Positions 16,218 to 24,827 of a DNA stretch of 64,000 bases are shown piece by piece. The stretch's first letter is position 1. Each line of letters opens with the position of its first letter. This stretch comes from Mucilaginibacter sp. 44-25 (GTDB lineage Bacteria > Bacteroidota > Bacteroidia > Sphingobacteriales > Sphingobacteriaceae). The notes below the pieces were generated by a model. It saw only the letters and a program-made list of their open reading frames with translations, was not told the DNA's origin and ran no database searches. The DNA lies in NCBI GenBank assembly GCA_001898335.1, contig MKTS01000010.1, positions 26,298-90,297 of the forward strand, written 5' to 3'. The translations under genes were made by a program, and so were the position numbers.

Positions 16218-16865
16218 ATGTCATTGCATTTAGGAGATTTAGCTCCAAACTTTACCGCACAAACTACCATCGGGGAAATTGATTTTTATGAATACCTGGG
16301 CGACAGCTGGGGTGTATTATTTTCTCACCCAGCTGATTATACCCCCGTATGTACTACGGAACTGGGTAAGACAGCCCTATTAAAAGGCGAATTTGACAAA
16401 CGTAATGTAAAAGCGCTTGCTTTAAGTATAGACCCGCTTGATAAGCATCTTGCCTGGATCAGCGATATTAACGAAACCCAAAATTGCAGCGTAGAATTCC
16501 CACTGATTGCAGATGAAGATCGAAAAGTATCGATGTTATATGATATGATACATCCAAATGCGTCGGCAACAGCCACCGTTCGTTCCTTGTTTATCATCGG
16601 GCCTGATAAAAAAGTTAAACTGATGATCACCTATCCGGCATCTACCGGGCGTAATTTCAATGAAGTATTACGGGTGATAGATTCTTTACAGCTAACCGAC
16701 GAATACAGCGTAGCTACGCCAGCGAATTGGGAAGCAGGCGAGGATGTGATTATTGGCTTGGGTGTTAAGACGGAAGACATTGAATCAAAATTTCCGAAAG
16801 GGCATCGTATTATTAAACCTTACCTGCGTTATACGCCACAGCCTTCATCAACCACGAAAGCATGA
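16218..16865 (+). CDS. 1-Cys peroxiredoxin (Prx6 type)
   Basis: A 215-aa peroxiredoxin. The peroxidatic Cys45 lies in HPADYTPVCTTELG, the Prx6 subfamily motif, and the C-terminal extension of Prx6 is present (VIIGLGVKTEDIE, KPYLRYTPQP). It reduces peroxides, and possibly persulfides, in the cytoplasm. It overlaps the following binding-protein gene by 4 bp, so it belongs to the tsdA operon. Confidence 0.92.
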   Translation: MSLHLGDLAPNFTAQTTIGEIDFYEYLGDSWGVLFSHPADYTPVCTTELGKTALLKGEFDKRNVKALALSIDPLDKHLAWISDINETQNCSVEFPLIADEDRKVSMLYDMIHPNASATATVRSLFIIGPDKKVKLMITYPASTGRNFNEVLRVIDSLQLTDEYSVATPANWEAGEDVIIGLGVKTEDIESKFPKGHRIIKPYLRYTPQPSSTTKA

Positions 16866-17605
16866 AAAAATATCTTTTAATAATATTTCTTATCGGGCTG
16901 ATCAGCCGTGCTGCATTTGCTCAGACTGATACGCTTCATGTTTACGGCCCAGGTGGTCCGCTATCGGCGATGCAGGATTGCGCCAAAGCTTTTACCGCGA
17001 AAACAGGTATCCCTGTAAAGGTGATGGGCGGCCCCGACCCTAAATGGCTGACCCAGGCTCAGCAAAATGCCGATGTGTTCTATGGTGGTGCTGAATATAT
17101 GCTTACCCAGTTTATTCAGGCCCATCCGGGGATGGTTGATGCCGTTACACGAGTTGAGTTGTATAAAAGAAGAGCGGCCATTTTGGTCAGGCCGGGGAAC
17201 CCTAAACATGTTGCAACGCTGAAGGACCTAACCAAACCGGGAATCCACGTCTTAGATGTGAATGGTGCGGGGCAGTTTGGATTATGGGAAGATATCGCGG
17301 GTAAAGAAAACCTGATCGGAGCGATACAAAATAATATTAGCAGCTCTTTTGCCAATACAGCGCTGGGCATCGAAGCCTGGAAAAAAGACAACCGTTATGA
17401 TGCCTGGATTACCTATGCCTCCTGGCATCAAAACTTAAAAGAGATCACTCAGATAGTAGAATTACCAATTTCATTGCGTTTGTACCGGGGTACACCAGTT
17501 GCATTAGCCACCAATAGTAAGCATGGCACACAGGCTAAACAATTTGTTCAGTTCCTGCAAAGCCCGGCAGGTCATACGATATTTGAAAAATGGGGTTGGG
17601 AATAA
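16862..17605 (+). CDS. AcfC-like periplasmic oxyanion-binding protein
   Basis: A 247-aa exported binding protein (signal peptide MKKYLLIIFLIGLISRAAFA). LHVYGPGGPLSAMQDCAKAF, VMGGPDPKWLTQAQQNADVFYGGAEYM and FLQSPAGHTIFEKWGW are the AcfC pattern. AcfC proteins are reported to bind sulfate-like ligands; here the neighbours point to sulfate, thiosulfate or tetrathionate. Like the other binding protein of the operon it has no ABC transporter beside it. Starts inside the peroxiredoxin stop (ATGA overlap). Confidence 0.8.
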   Translation: MKKYLLIIFLIGLISRAAFAQTDTLHVYGPGGPLSAMQDCAKAFTAKTGIPVKVMGGPDPKWLTQAQQNADVFYGGAEYMLTQFIQAHPGMVDAVTRVELYKRRAAILVRPGNPKHVATLKDLTKPGIHVLDVNGAGQFGLWEDIAGKENLIGAIQNNISSSFANTALGIEAWKKDNRYDAWITYASWHQNLKEITQIVELPISLRLYRGTPVALATNSKHGTQAKQFVQFLQSPAGHTIFEKWGWE

Positions 17606-18078
17606 TCAGGCATAGGGGGCCTTTATTAAAGCACGCCTTAATTGCCAGCTTTATTGCCATCTCGGTAAATACATTGTTGCTCCAACTTGCACCAATGATC
17701 CATATTAAGGCGGAAGGTGGCGGACTTTTAAAATTATTATTAAAATATGGCCGGCCAATAACCGGCCATATTGCTTTTTTATATACGTCATTATTTGGCG
17801 TAGTCTTTCATTACCTTACAGGACGTGTAATGGTTATAATTTATGTCTGCTGGTTTAGCCGGTTGTTAAAAATGTCTGGCTGGATTAAAGGCAGCCTCTT
17901 TTCTTTATTGCCATGGCTAATTAATGGAGTTATAGTGTTACCACTTTTAGGGTATGGTTTGCTTGGCAATTACAAACTCTCCTTAGCAGGGATGTGTTAT
18001 TTCTTTATAGCGAATTGGTTATTCGGATTAGTACTTGGATGGCTATTTGCATATTTGAGTAAATCTGCGAACAAATAA
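17590..18078 (+). CDS. Small integral membrane protein, unknown function
   Basis: A 162-aa protein with four predicted transmembrane helices (about residues 12-32, 52-80, 95-120, 125-155). It overlaps the AcfC-like gene by 16 bp and ends the tsdA operon. I recognise no family; a partner of the periplasmic binding protein is conceivable from position only. Confidence 0.6.
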   Translation: MGLGIIRHRGPLLKHALIASFIAISVNTLLLQLAPMIHIKAEGGGLLKLLLKYGRPITGHIAFLYTSLFGVVFHYLTGRVMVIIYVCWFSRLLKMSGWIKGSLFSLLPWLINGVIVLPLLGYGLLGNYKLSLAGMCYFFIANWLFGLVLGWLFAYLSKSANK

Positions 18079-18081
18079 TTC

Positions 18082-18147
18082 ATAACTTTACATTATCAAC
18101 CATGTACAATGGTGATGAAAATAATGCGTTTTCATGATTGATCTTTG
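18082..18147 (+). promoter_or_regulatory. LysR-type box and promoter of the small ORF/lysR pair (site 2, one mismatch)
   Basis: ATAAC-TTTAC-ATTAT at 18082-18096 differs from the perfect box by one base. Its centre (18089) is 55 nt before the TTTG of GATCTTTG (18140-18147), the same spacing as at the other three sites; the stretch GATTGATCTTTG also occurs at site 4. This suggests autoregulation of lysR. Confidence 0.65.
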
Positions 18148-18168
18148 ATTAACAAAATCAAACAGATC

Positions 18169-18315
18169 ATGAAAACTTTACAAAACTTAACTCATCACCA
18201 ATTTACAGAAAGAACAATCGAATTAGGCGATAAGGCAATTAATACAGGGGTGATTATAGCTGCCTTCGCCTTTTCAGTTTTACCTTTTATATTAATGATT
18301 GCCAGGTTATCTTAA
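18169..18315 (+). CDS. 48-residue single-helix membrane peptide upstream of lysR
   Basis: An ATG at 18169 opens a 48-codon frame (MKTLQNLTHHQFTERTIE...) with a hydrophilic N-terminal half and one transmembrane helix at about residues 27-44 (GVIIAAFAFSVLPFILMIA). The start lies 25 nt after the predicted -7 TTTG and the stop is 17 nt before the lysR start, consistent with a two-gene transcript. No homologue recognised; the coding call rests on position and on the clean amphiphilic design. Confidence 0.55.
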   Translation: MKTLQNLTHHQFTERTIELGDKAINTGVIIAAFAFSVLPFILMIARLS

Positions 18316-18332
18316 AACGTTAATTCATCCAA

Positions 18333-19229
18333 ATGTTAGACTTCCGATTACAAGTGTTTTATACAGTAGCCAAAAGGCTCAATTTCACCAAAGCCTCAGC
18401 TGAATTGTATATCAGCCAGCCAGCAGTTACCAAACACATTAAAGAGTTAGAAGCTGAATATAAGGCAACCCTTTTTGAGCGCAGCGGAAATAAAAAGATC
18501 GTATTGACCCCGGCGGGCGATATGTTGCTTCAATATGCCGATAAGCTATTGGCTATTTATAAAGAATTAGAATTCGATATGAACTTACTGATAAAACAGC
18601 ATTCGGGCGTGTTGCGGATTGGTGGCAGTAATACCGTTGCACAGTATGTGATACCACAGGTATTGGCACAGTTTCACAAAAAGTTTAGAGACACGCGCGT
18701 AAATCTGGTGACCGGTAATACAGAGCAAATAGAACAGGCTTTATTAAATAAAGAAATAGACCTGGGAGTGGTAGAAGGAATAAATCGTAATCCGCAGATA
18801 AAATACCAGGAATTTATTGCCGATGAACTGGTGCTGGTTTGCAGTGCAACTAATAATATCGTTAAAAAGGATATGATAAAGCCTGAGGAATTAAAAATGC
18901 TTCCTTTACTGTTACGCGAACCCGGCTCAGGGTCACTTGATGTCATTGCGCACGCGCTCAAGCCATTCGATATTAAATTATCCGACCTGCAAACAGAAAT
19001 GCAGTTAGGCGGAACCGAAAGCATTAAATCATACCTGATGCATAGTAATTGTTTCGCCTTCCTTTCCGTTCAGTCTATACTAAATGAACTCAAGGCAAAT
19101 ACTTTGAAAATAGTAGACATTAAAGACTTTAATATAGAACGGCCTTTCTACTTTATTCAACCGCACGGGCAACCGTCTTCATTGGCGGAATTATTTATGC
19201 GTTTTGCGAAAACTTACAAGACACATTAA
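18333..19229 (+). CDS. LysR-family transcription regulator (CysL-like), presumed regulator of the sulfur island
   Basis: A 298-aa LysR protein: N-terminal winged HTH (FYTVAKRLNFTKASAELYISQPAVTKHIKELEAEYKATLFERSGNKKIVLTPAGDMLLQYA) and a periplasmic-binding-like effector domain from about residue 90. The HTH region resembles CysL of Bacillus, which controls sulfite reductase. It is encoded centrally in the island and downstream of one of four matching palindromes, so it is the natural candidate to bind all four. The effector is unknown; a sulfur oxyanion or its product would be the obvious guess. Confidence 0.88.
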   Translation: MLDFRLQVFYTVAKRLNFTKASAELYISQPAVTKHIKELEAEYKATLFERSGNKKIVLTPAGDMLLQYADKLLAIYKELEFDMNLLIKQHSGVLRIGGSNTVAQYVIPQVLAQFHKKFRDTRVNLVTGNTEQIEQALLNKEIDLGVVEGINRNPQIKYQEFIADELVLVCSATNNIVKKDMIKPEELKMLPLLLREPGSGSLDVIAHALKPFDIKLSDLQTEMQLGGTESIKSYLMHSNCFAFLSVQSILNELKANTLKIVDIKDFNIERPFYFIQPHGQPSSLAELFMRFAKTYKTH

Positions 19230-19250
19230 GTTTATAATGCTATTTGATTA

Positions 19251-19316
19251 ATAACTAAGGGTTATTGTAAATAAACAATCGCGATAAAAATTGATAGTTT
19301 TTCTGATTGGTATTTG
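19251..19316 (+). promoter_or_regulatory. LysR-type box and promoter of the persulfide/transport operon (site 3)
   Basis: ATAAC-TAAGG-GTTAT at 19251-19265 has the same two arms as site 1, followed by the same TG. Centre 19258, with TTTG at 19313-19316, again 55 nt away. The adjacent GGTATTTG is a poor -7 match apart from TTTG, fitting a strongly activator-dependent promoter. Confidence 0.75.
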
Positions 19317-19339
19317 TATCAACAAAAAGAAAAAACATC

Positions 19340-19711
19340 ATGAAAACATTTCAATTAGTAGTCGACCCTAAAATCTTAATCACCGGTAAATCTTGTCACT
19401 ACACTTACGCCCCGGTAAAAAAAGTTGAACATATCGCTTTGGAAGACAAAGCAATGATTGGGATTAAAACCAAAACAGGTTGGTTTGATAAAGATGCACC
19501 GCAAAACCTTTCTTATAAAGAAGCGGGTATAAGGGCAATAATCGTAGTATTTATGCCGGCACTATCCGCTATCGACTGGTATTTGCACACGCATACCATG
19601 ATCTTTATTGCTCCTTTCACCATTTATCTTGCAGTAAGCGCACTTACAATGACCTGCCAGGTGAAGGCTTTATTTACGAAGGATAAACAGAATGATAGCC
19701 AGGTATTGTAA
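19340..19711 (+). CDS. Two-helix membrane protein, unknown function
   Basis: A 123-aa protein: a soluble N-terminal part with one cysteine (GKSCHYTYAP), then two transmembrane helices at about 62-80 and 86-108 and a basic tail. The start at 19340 (MKTFQLVV) was preferred over an in-frame start at 19307 because the latter would precede the predicted transcription start. First gene of the long operon that runs to about 25.5 kb. No family recognised. Confidence 0.65.
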   Translation: MKTFQLVVDPKILITGKSCHYTYAPVKKVEHIALEDKAMIGIKTKTGWFDKDAPQNLSYKEAGIRAIIVVFMPALSAIDWYLHTHTMIFIAPFTIYLAVSALTMTCQVKALFTKDKQNDSQVL

Positions 19712-19763
19712 ATAAGCTTTCATATATATAAAAGGATTTTTTTGAATAAAAAACGCTTATAAA

Positions 19764-20429
19764 ATGAAAAACATCGTGCAAATAATTTCGATCAAAGACA
19801 TCACTCACAATGTAAAACGATTTAGAGTGACAAAGCCTGCTGGCTATCATTTTAATGCCGGGCAAGCTACCGAATTGTCCATTAATGCCCCCGATTGGAA
19901 GGAAGAAAAACGCCCATTTACATTTACCAGCCTTAATAATGACAGTTTTCTTGAATTCACTATAAAAATTTATAATGATCATCAGGGAGTAACTAACCAT
20001 TTGGCTATGCTGCAAAAAGGCGACGAACTCCTTTTAAGAGACGTTTGGGGGGCTATTGAATATAAAGGGCCGGGATATTTTATTGCAGGCGGTGCAGGCA
20101 TTACACCTATGCTGGCCATATTAAGGCAATTGCATCAATATGGTCAGCTGGAAGGAAATAAACTATTCTACTCAAATCAGACCGATCAGGATATCATTCT
20201 TCAAGACGAGCTGCAGGATATGCTTTGCCAGAATGTTATATTCACAACTACGCGTCAAAACGATGTCGCGCATGACCATCGCAGGATAGATGCGGCATTT
20301 TTGCAAGCCGAAGTTATAGATTTCAATAAACATTTCTATGTATGCGGCCCGGACCAAATGGTATCTGCTATCAATGAAGCTTTAAAACTGCAGGGGGTAA
20401 CGCCGGATTATTTAGTTTTTGAACAGTAA
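19764..20429 (+). CDS. FAD-binding ferredoxin/flavodoxin reductase-like oxidoreductase
   Basis: A 221-aa flavoprotein of the ferredoxin-NADP reductase superfamily. RPFTFTS (about residue 51) is the FAD-binding RxYS/T-like motif, YFIAGGAGITPMLAILR is the NAD(P) pyrophosphate loop and HFYVCGPDQMV is the C-terminal nucleotide motif. No 2Fe-2S domain is attached, so a separate electron partner is needed. In this operon it might supply or accept electrons for sulfur oxidation (inference). Confidence 0.85.
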   Translation: MKNIVQIISIKDITHNVKRFRVTKPAGYHFNAGQATELSINAPDWKEEKRPFTFTSLNNDSFLEFTIKIYNDHQGVTNHLAMLQKGDELLLRDVWGAIEYKGPGYFIAGGAGITPMLAILRQLHQYGQLEGNKLFYSNQTDQDIILQDELQDMLCQNVIFTTTRQNDVAHDHRRIDAAFLQAEVIDFNKHFYVCGPDQMVSAINEALKLQGVTPDYLVFEQ

Positions 20430-20451
20430 TCCCTTAGTTCCGCTATCTTTA
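20418..20451 (+). promoter_or_regulatory. Possible internal promoter before the Crp/Fnr gene
   Basis: TTTG (20418-20421) and TATCTTTA (20444-20451) with a 22-nt spacer approximate the Bacteroidota promoter with one mismatch in the -7 box; the ATG follows within 5 nt, so the leader would be almost absent. Confidence 0.35.
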
Positions 20452-20455
20452 CTCT

Positions 20456-21064
20456 ATGAAACTATTCGGAGCAATTTTCGAAGAAGAACTGCGTGCTAAC
20501 AGTCAGCTTAAAACCCTGCCGGCTGAAACGGTGATGATGCAATCGAATAGTTATATCCGGTCCATCCCGGTGGTGCTTTCCGGGAGCATGCGTGTAATGC
20601 GCGAAGATGAAGATGGCCGCGAGATCCTGCTTTACTATATCAAACCAGGCGAAAGCTGTATCATGTCTTTTTTAGCCGGTATACATGAAGATACCAGCAA
20701 AGTCAAATTAGTGGTGGAAGAAGATTCGGAAGTGTTGATGCTCCCAATAGCCAAAGCCAGCGAATGGATCAAGATTTACCCGGAATGGGCTGACTTTATC
20801 TTTAAGCTTTATCATAAGCGTTTCGAGGAGTTGCTCGATGTGATCAATGCCGTAGCCTTTCAAAAATTAGACGACCGGATCGTTACCTTGCTGAAAAGAA
20901 AAGCAAGTGTTTACGGATCGAATGAGTTCAGCATTACCCATCAACAACTGGCCGAAGAATTAGGTACTACTCGCGAAGTGGTTTCCCGGCTGCTCAAACA
21001 AATGGAAAAACAGGAATTAATTATGCTCTCCAGAAATAAAATCACATTAAATATCCCTCTGTAA
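20456..21064 (+). CDS. Crp/Fnr-family transcription regulator
   Basis: A 202-aa regulator: cyclic-nucleotide-binding-like beta-roll (VVLSGSMRVMREDEDGREILLYYIKPGESCIMSF) and a C-terminal HTH (SITHQQLAEELGTTREVVSRLLKQMEKQELI). The N-terminal Cys cluster of Fnr is absent, though Cys in ESCIMSF is present. It is embedded in the sulfur operon just before the transporters. Effector unknown. Confidence 0.9.
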   Translation: MKLFGAIFEEELRANSQLKTLPAETVMMQSNSYIRSIPVVLSGSMRVMREDEDGREILLYYIKPGESCIMSFLAGIHEDTSKVKLVVEEDSEVLMLPIAKASEWIKIYPEWADFIFKLYHKRFEELLDVINAVAFQKLDDRIVTLLKRKASVYGSNEFSITHQQLAEELGTTREVVSRLLKQMEKQELIMLSRNKITLNIPL

Positions 21065-21122
21065 CATAGGTCACCAATTCACAGTCTGCATCCTGGTACA
21101 TTTGTTTCCTAATCAAAAACGA

Positions 21123-21911
21123 GTGGAAATAGCAGGATACGTAGCGGCAATATTAATAGGTCTGTCTTTAGGTTTGATCGGCGGTGGCGGTTCTATTCTT
21201 ACTGTCCCCATTTTAGTTTATTTTTTCCTGATCGACCCTGTTATAGCGACAACCTATTCCCTGTTTGTCGTAGGGTTAACCAGTTCGGCAGGCGCGATAA
21301 GCCATTACCGAAAAGGTAATGTGAATTTTAAAATAGCTTTTGTATTTGGTATCCCATCATTAATAGCTGTATTCATCATGCGTAAATGGGTGATGCCTGC
21401 CATGCCGCATCATTTGCTAAATATGGGTTCGTTTGAATTGACCAAGCCGGTATTATTAATGCTTGTTTTCGCGGTGTTAATGCTGGCCGCTTCAATTTCT
21501 ATGATCAGAAAGAAAAAAGAAATTTTAGTTTGCGACTCACGGTTGAGCTATACCAAATTGGTGATCCAAAGCATTATAGTTGGCATCATCACCGGTTTTG
21601 TAGGCGTGGGCGGTGGCTTTTTGATTATTCCCTCTTTGGTTTTGTTTGCCAGTCTGCCAATGAAAAAAGCAGTAGGCACATCCCTAATGGTCATGACCAT
21701 CAGTTCATTGTTGGGTGTTTTGGGTGACGTAAGCCGGCATGCCCCTATTAACTATCAATTCTTATTACTGTTTTCGGCATTTGCCATAGTCGGAATTATA
21801 ATAGGCAGCTATTTAACCAAATATATAAGCGATACTAAACTAAAGCCTGCTTTTGGATGGTTCGTGTTGTTAATGGGCATTTTTGTGTTAATCACTACTT
21901 TAATTAAATAA
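21123..21911 (+). CDS. TauE/SafE-type sulfite exporter family protein
   Basis: A 262-aa membrane protein with about eight helices and both family repeats: [21 protein letters not shown] near the N-terminus and [25 protein letters not shown] in the second half. The GTG at 21123 is taken as start because members usually begin with a short M-E-I/L-x-G-Y sequence before this repeat; a TTG at 21102 would add seven residues. TauE/SafE proteins move sulfite or organosulfonates; in CstB-type gene sets they export sulfite made by persulfide oxidation. Confidence 0.85.
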   Translation: MEIAGYVAAILIGLSLGLIGGGGSILTVPILVYFFLIDPVIATTYSLFVVGLTSSAGAISHYRKGNVNFKIAFVFGIPSLIAVFIMRKWVMPAMPHHLLNMGSFELTKPVLLMLVFAVLMLAASISMIRKKKEILVCDSRLSYTKLVIQSIIVGIITGFVGVGGGFLIIPSLVLFASLPMKKAVGTSLMVMTISSLLGVLGDVSRHAPINYQFLLLFSAFAIVGIIIGSYLTKYISDTKLKPAFGWFVLLMGIFVLITTLIK

Positions 21912-21912
21912 T

Positions 21913-22473
21913 ATGGAGCTAATTAAACAACCCTGGCCCTGGTATGTGGCTGGCCCCCTGATCGGGTTGATCGTACCGGCTTTACTACTCTTAGGTAATA
22001 AAACTTTTGGTATTTCAGGAACGCTTAGACAGGTCTGCGCTGCCTGCATCCCCGCCAATATTTCATTCTTTAAATATGACTGGAAAAAGGAGAGCTGGAA
22101 TCTTTTCTTTGCAGTCGGGATTATTATAGGCGGTTTTATTGCAACCTACCTGCTTTCGAACTCCGGGCAGGTTAATATCAATCCACATACGACAGCGCTG
22201 CTGCAGCAGGAAGGTGTCAAGGATTTCAGTGGATTATTGCCGCAGGATATATTCAGCTTTAGCCAGCTATTCACCCTGCGTGGATTCATTTTTATTGTTG
22301 TGGGTGGGTTCCTCGTTGGTTTCGGAACCCGGTATGCTGGAGGCTGCACTTCAGGTCATGCCATCATGGGGATATCTTCTTTGCAATGGCCTTCTTTAGT
22401 TGCTACCTGTTGCTTCATGATCGGCGGCTTTGTGATGACCTGGTTTATTTTACCTTATTTATTACAGTTATGA
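21913..22473 (+). CDS. YeeE/YedE-family transporter half (thiosulfate-type)
   Basis: A 186-aa membrane protein with about five helices. It carries the YeeE/YedE cysteine motif in [16 protein letters not shown] and a second Cys pair in VCAACIP. Full-length YeeE (TsuA) transports thiosulfate using conserved cysteines; here the transporter is split into two half proteins, this and the next gene. One base separates it from tauE. Confidence 0.85.
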   Translation: MELIKQPWPWYVAGPLIGLIVPALLLLGNKTFGISGTLRQVCAACIPANISFFKYDWKKESWNLFFAVGIIIGGFIATYLLSNSGQVNINPHTTALLQQEGVKDFSGLLPQDIFSFSQLFTLRGFIFIVVGGFLVGFGTRYAGGCTSGHAIMGISSLQWPSLVATCCFMIGGFVMTWFILPYLLQL

Positions 22474-22880
22474 AAAATATAAAGTTCTTAGTAGTGGGGA
22501 TGCTGTTCGGTATTATCCTCGTCAAATCAGAAGTAATCTCCTGGTTCAGGATACAGGAAATGTTTCGCTTGCAGGCCTTTCATATGTATGGGATCATCGG
22601 CAGCGCCATAGTCGTAGGCATCATTTCAATTCAGCTCATCAAACGGTTTCAGTTAAAGACCATACACGGGGAGCAAATTGTTGTTCCTGACAAAATATTT
22701 CATTGGGGTAACGTTTATGGCGGCTTGATATTTGGTTTGGGCTGGGCAATTACGGGGGCTTGTCCGGGGCCGCTGTTTGCTGAGATCGGCAGCGGTTTTT
22801 GGGTAATCATTGTCACGCTGCTGAGCGCTATTGCCGGAACATGGACCTATGGTTTGTTAAGGGAGAAATTGCCTCATTAA
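22470..22880 (+). CDS. DUF6691 / YeeE-family second half
   Basis: A 136-aa membrane protein with about four helices and the motif AITGACPGPLFAEIGSG, the cysteine-containing signature of the second YeeE repeat. The ATG at 22470 overlaps the previous stop by 4 bp (ATGA), so the two halves are made together and probably form one channel for a sulfur compound such as thiosulfate. A longer frame from 22386 is only a shadow of the gene before. Confidence 0.82.
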   Translation: MKNIKFLVVGMLFGIILVKSEVISWFRIQEMFRLQAFHMYGIIGSAIVVGIISIQLIKRFQLKTIHGEQIVVPDKIFHWGNVYGGLIFGLGWAITGACPGPLFAEIGSGFWVIIVTLLSAIAGTWTYGLLREKLPH

Positions 22881-22894
22881 TAATTACAGATAAT

Positions 22895-24229
22895 ATGAAA
22901 ATAGAACAATTTGAAGATAAAGGCTTATCGCATTATTCCTATGCTATTTTAAGTGAATGTGACCGGCAAATCGTTTTAATAGATCCTTCACGGGATGTAA
23001 GTCAATATTTAGCTTTTGCTGAAAATAATGGAGCGACGATCAACGGCATAATCGAAACGCATCCGCATGCCGATTTTGTAAGCGGGCATTTAGAATTACA
23101 TCAAACAACCGGCGCGACCATTTATTGTTCTGCATTAGTAGGCGCTGCTTATCCGCATCAAACTTTTGATAATGGAAATAGTATCAGTTTTGGCAAGATC
23201 ACATTGAAAGCATTAAACACGCCCGGCCATTCTCCTGATAGTATCTCCATCGTATTAAGGCACGATGGTAAAGACAAAGCGGTATTTACAGGTGACACCT
23301 TATTCATCGGTGATTGCGGCAGGCCAGACCTGCGTGAGAGTGCAGGTAACTTAACAGCTAAGCGGGAAGAATTAGCAGCCAAAATGTATCATTCACTCCG
23401 GGATAAATTAATGGTGTTGGACAATGACGTAATTGTTTACCCGGCGCATGGGGCCGGAACACTTTGTGGCAAGGCTTTAAGTGAGGCCAATAGCAGCACC
23501 ATTGGCGCTGAAAAACTGAGTAACTGGTCGTTACAAAGTATGACTGAATCGAAATTTATAACTACGCTTTTACAAGATCAGCCCTTTGTGCCAAAATATT
23601 TTCCGTTTGATGTGGAATTGAATAAGCAAGGTGCAGGTAACCTGGAGCAGGCAATTACAAATGTTCCGATTGGCCAGGCTGGTATACTAAACAGCAGTAT
23701 TTATATCATTGACACACGGGCTGAAAAAGAATTTAAAAAAGGGCATCTTCCGGGATCTATCAACCTGCAAAATGGTGGCAAGTTTGAAACCTGGCTGGGT
23801 AGCACCATCGCACCGGAGGAAGCGTTTTACCTGGTTGCAGAAAATGAGGAAATTCTCGAAAGCCTTATTTTGCGCTGCGCGAAGATTGGCTATGAGCATT
23901 TTATTGAGCGGGCATTTGTTTTTCAGGCAGGGACAGCAATAATGGATGTCATCGACATAGATAGGTTTTCAACGAATCAAACGGAATATACTATAGTTGA
24001 CATCAGGAATAATGGAGAAGTGAAGGAACACCCGGTATTTAAAAATGCAATCCATATACCGCTTCCCGAATTAAGGGAAAGAGTTTCGGAAATACCCTTT
24101 AATAAACCCATAATTGTACATTGCGCAGGTGGCTATCGCAGCGCGGCTGGCAGCAGTATCATTAACAATGCTTCTGGCAATAAAGTAAAAGTATATGACC
24201 TTGGTGAATCTATAAAAGCATTTTTATAA
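22895..24229 (+). CDS. CstB-like persulfide dioxygenase / pseudo-rhodanese / rhodanese fusion
   Basis: A 444-aa protein with three domains in the CstB order. The MBL dioxygenase domain has H56-x-H58-x-D60 (THPHADFVSGH), H112, D134 and H185, the Fe(II) ligand set of persulfide dioxygenases, and Cys191 just after. A rhodanese-like domain (IDTRAEKEFKKGHLPGS) around 290-370 lacks the catalytic cysteine, and the final rhodanese has Cys410 in VHCAGGYRSA. CstB converts persulfides to thiosulfate and sulfite, detoxifying sulfide-derived sulfur; length and layout match. The start at 22895 is set by alignment to the MBL fold. Confidence 0.88.
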   Translation: MKIEQFEDKGLSHYSYAILSECDRQIVLIDPSRDVSQYLAFAENNGATINGIIETHPHADFVSGHLELHQTTGATIYCSALVGAAYPHQTFDNGNSISFGKITLKALNTPGHSPDSISIVLRHDGKDKAVFTGDTLFIGDCGRPDLRESAGNLTAKREELAAKMYHSLRDKLMVLDNDVIVYPAHGAGTLCGKALSEANSSTIGAEKLSNWSLQSMTESKFITTLLQDQPFVPKYFPFDVELNKQGAGNLEQAITNVPIGQAGILNSSIYIIDTRAEKEFKKGHLPGSINLQNGGKFETWLGSTIAPEEAFYLVAENEEILESLILRCAKIGYEHFIERAFVFQAGTAIMDVIDIDRFSTNQTEYTIVDIRNNGEVKEHPVFKNAIHIPLPELRERVSEIPFNKPIIVHCAGGYRSAAGSSIINNASGNKVKVYDLGESIKAFL

Positions 24230-24231
24230 AC

Positions 24232-24825
24232 ATGAGTATATCATCCATTCGTAAAAAGCTGACCGTTGCAAATATGCTGAATGGAGTCTTCATTGTATTG
24301 GTACTCATCGTTTTTTTCAGCCCGTCTGCCAGGGCTTTACTGATTCGCGGTTTAATGCAGGTTGGTTTATTTCAACCCGATATATCGCAGCCGATAAAAA
24401 CCACCGGTAATACCAGTTTGCCAAATATCACTTTTCAAAACACTAACGGGCAAACGCTCAGCCTGAGTCAACAGAAAGGTAAGGTCATATTTATGAATTT
24501 TTGGGCGACATGGTGCCCGCCCTGTATAGCGGAAATGCCATCTGTTAATGAGCTCTATGAAAAACTTCAGCACAATAAAAATATTGTTTTTATAATGGTA
24601 GATGCAGATCACGACTTTAGTAAATCAGTACCATTTATGAATAAACATCAATTCACCCTTCCGCTTTACGAGGCCAACAGTGTGATACCGGAGAATCTTT
24701 TGGGAGGCTCTATTCCCACTACCGTAATCTTTGATAAAAATGGGCAGTTGGTATTTCATCATGAAGGAGCTGGTGACTATAGTAGTGTAAAAGTTGCAGA
24801 TTATTTATTAAAACTATCCCGTTAA
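24232..24825 (+). CDS. TlpA-like membrane-anchored thioredoxin
   Basis: A 197-aa protein with an N-terminal membrane anchor (about 15-42) and a periplasmic thioredoxin fold carrying the WATWCPPCIAEMP active site and the cis-Pro segment GGSIPTTVIF. It should reduce disulfides or per/polysulfides on the periplasmic side. Two bases separate it from the CstB-like gene. Confidence 0.88.
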   Translation: MSISSIRKKLTVANMLNGVFIVLVLIVFFSPSARALLIRGLMQVGLFQPDISQPIKTTGNTSLPNITFQNTNGQTLSLSQQKGKVIFMNFWATWCPPCIAEMPSVNELYEKLQHNKNIVFIMVDADHDFSKSVPFMNKHQFTLPLYEANSVIPENLLGGSIPTTVIFDKNGQLVFHHEGAGDYSSVKVADYLLKLSR

Positions 24826-24827
24826 TC

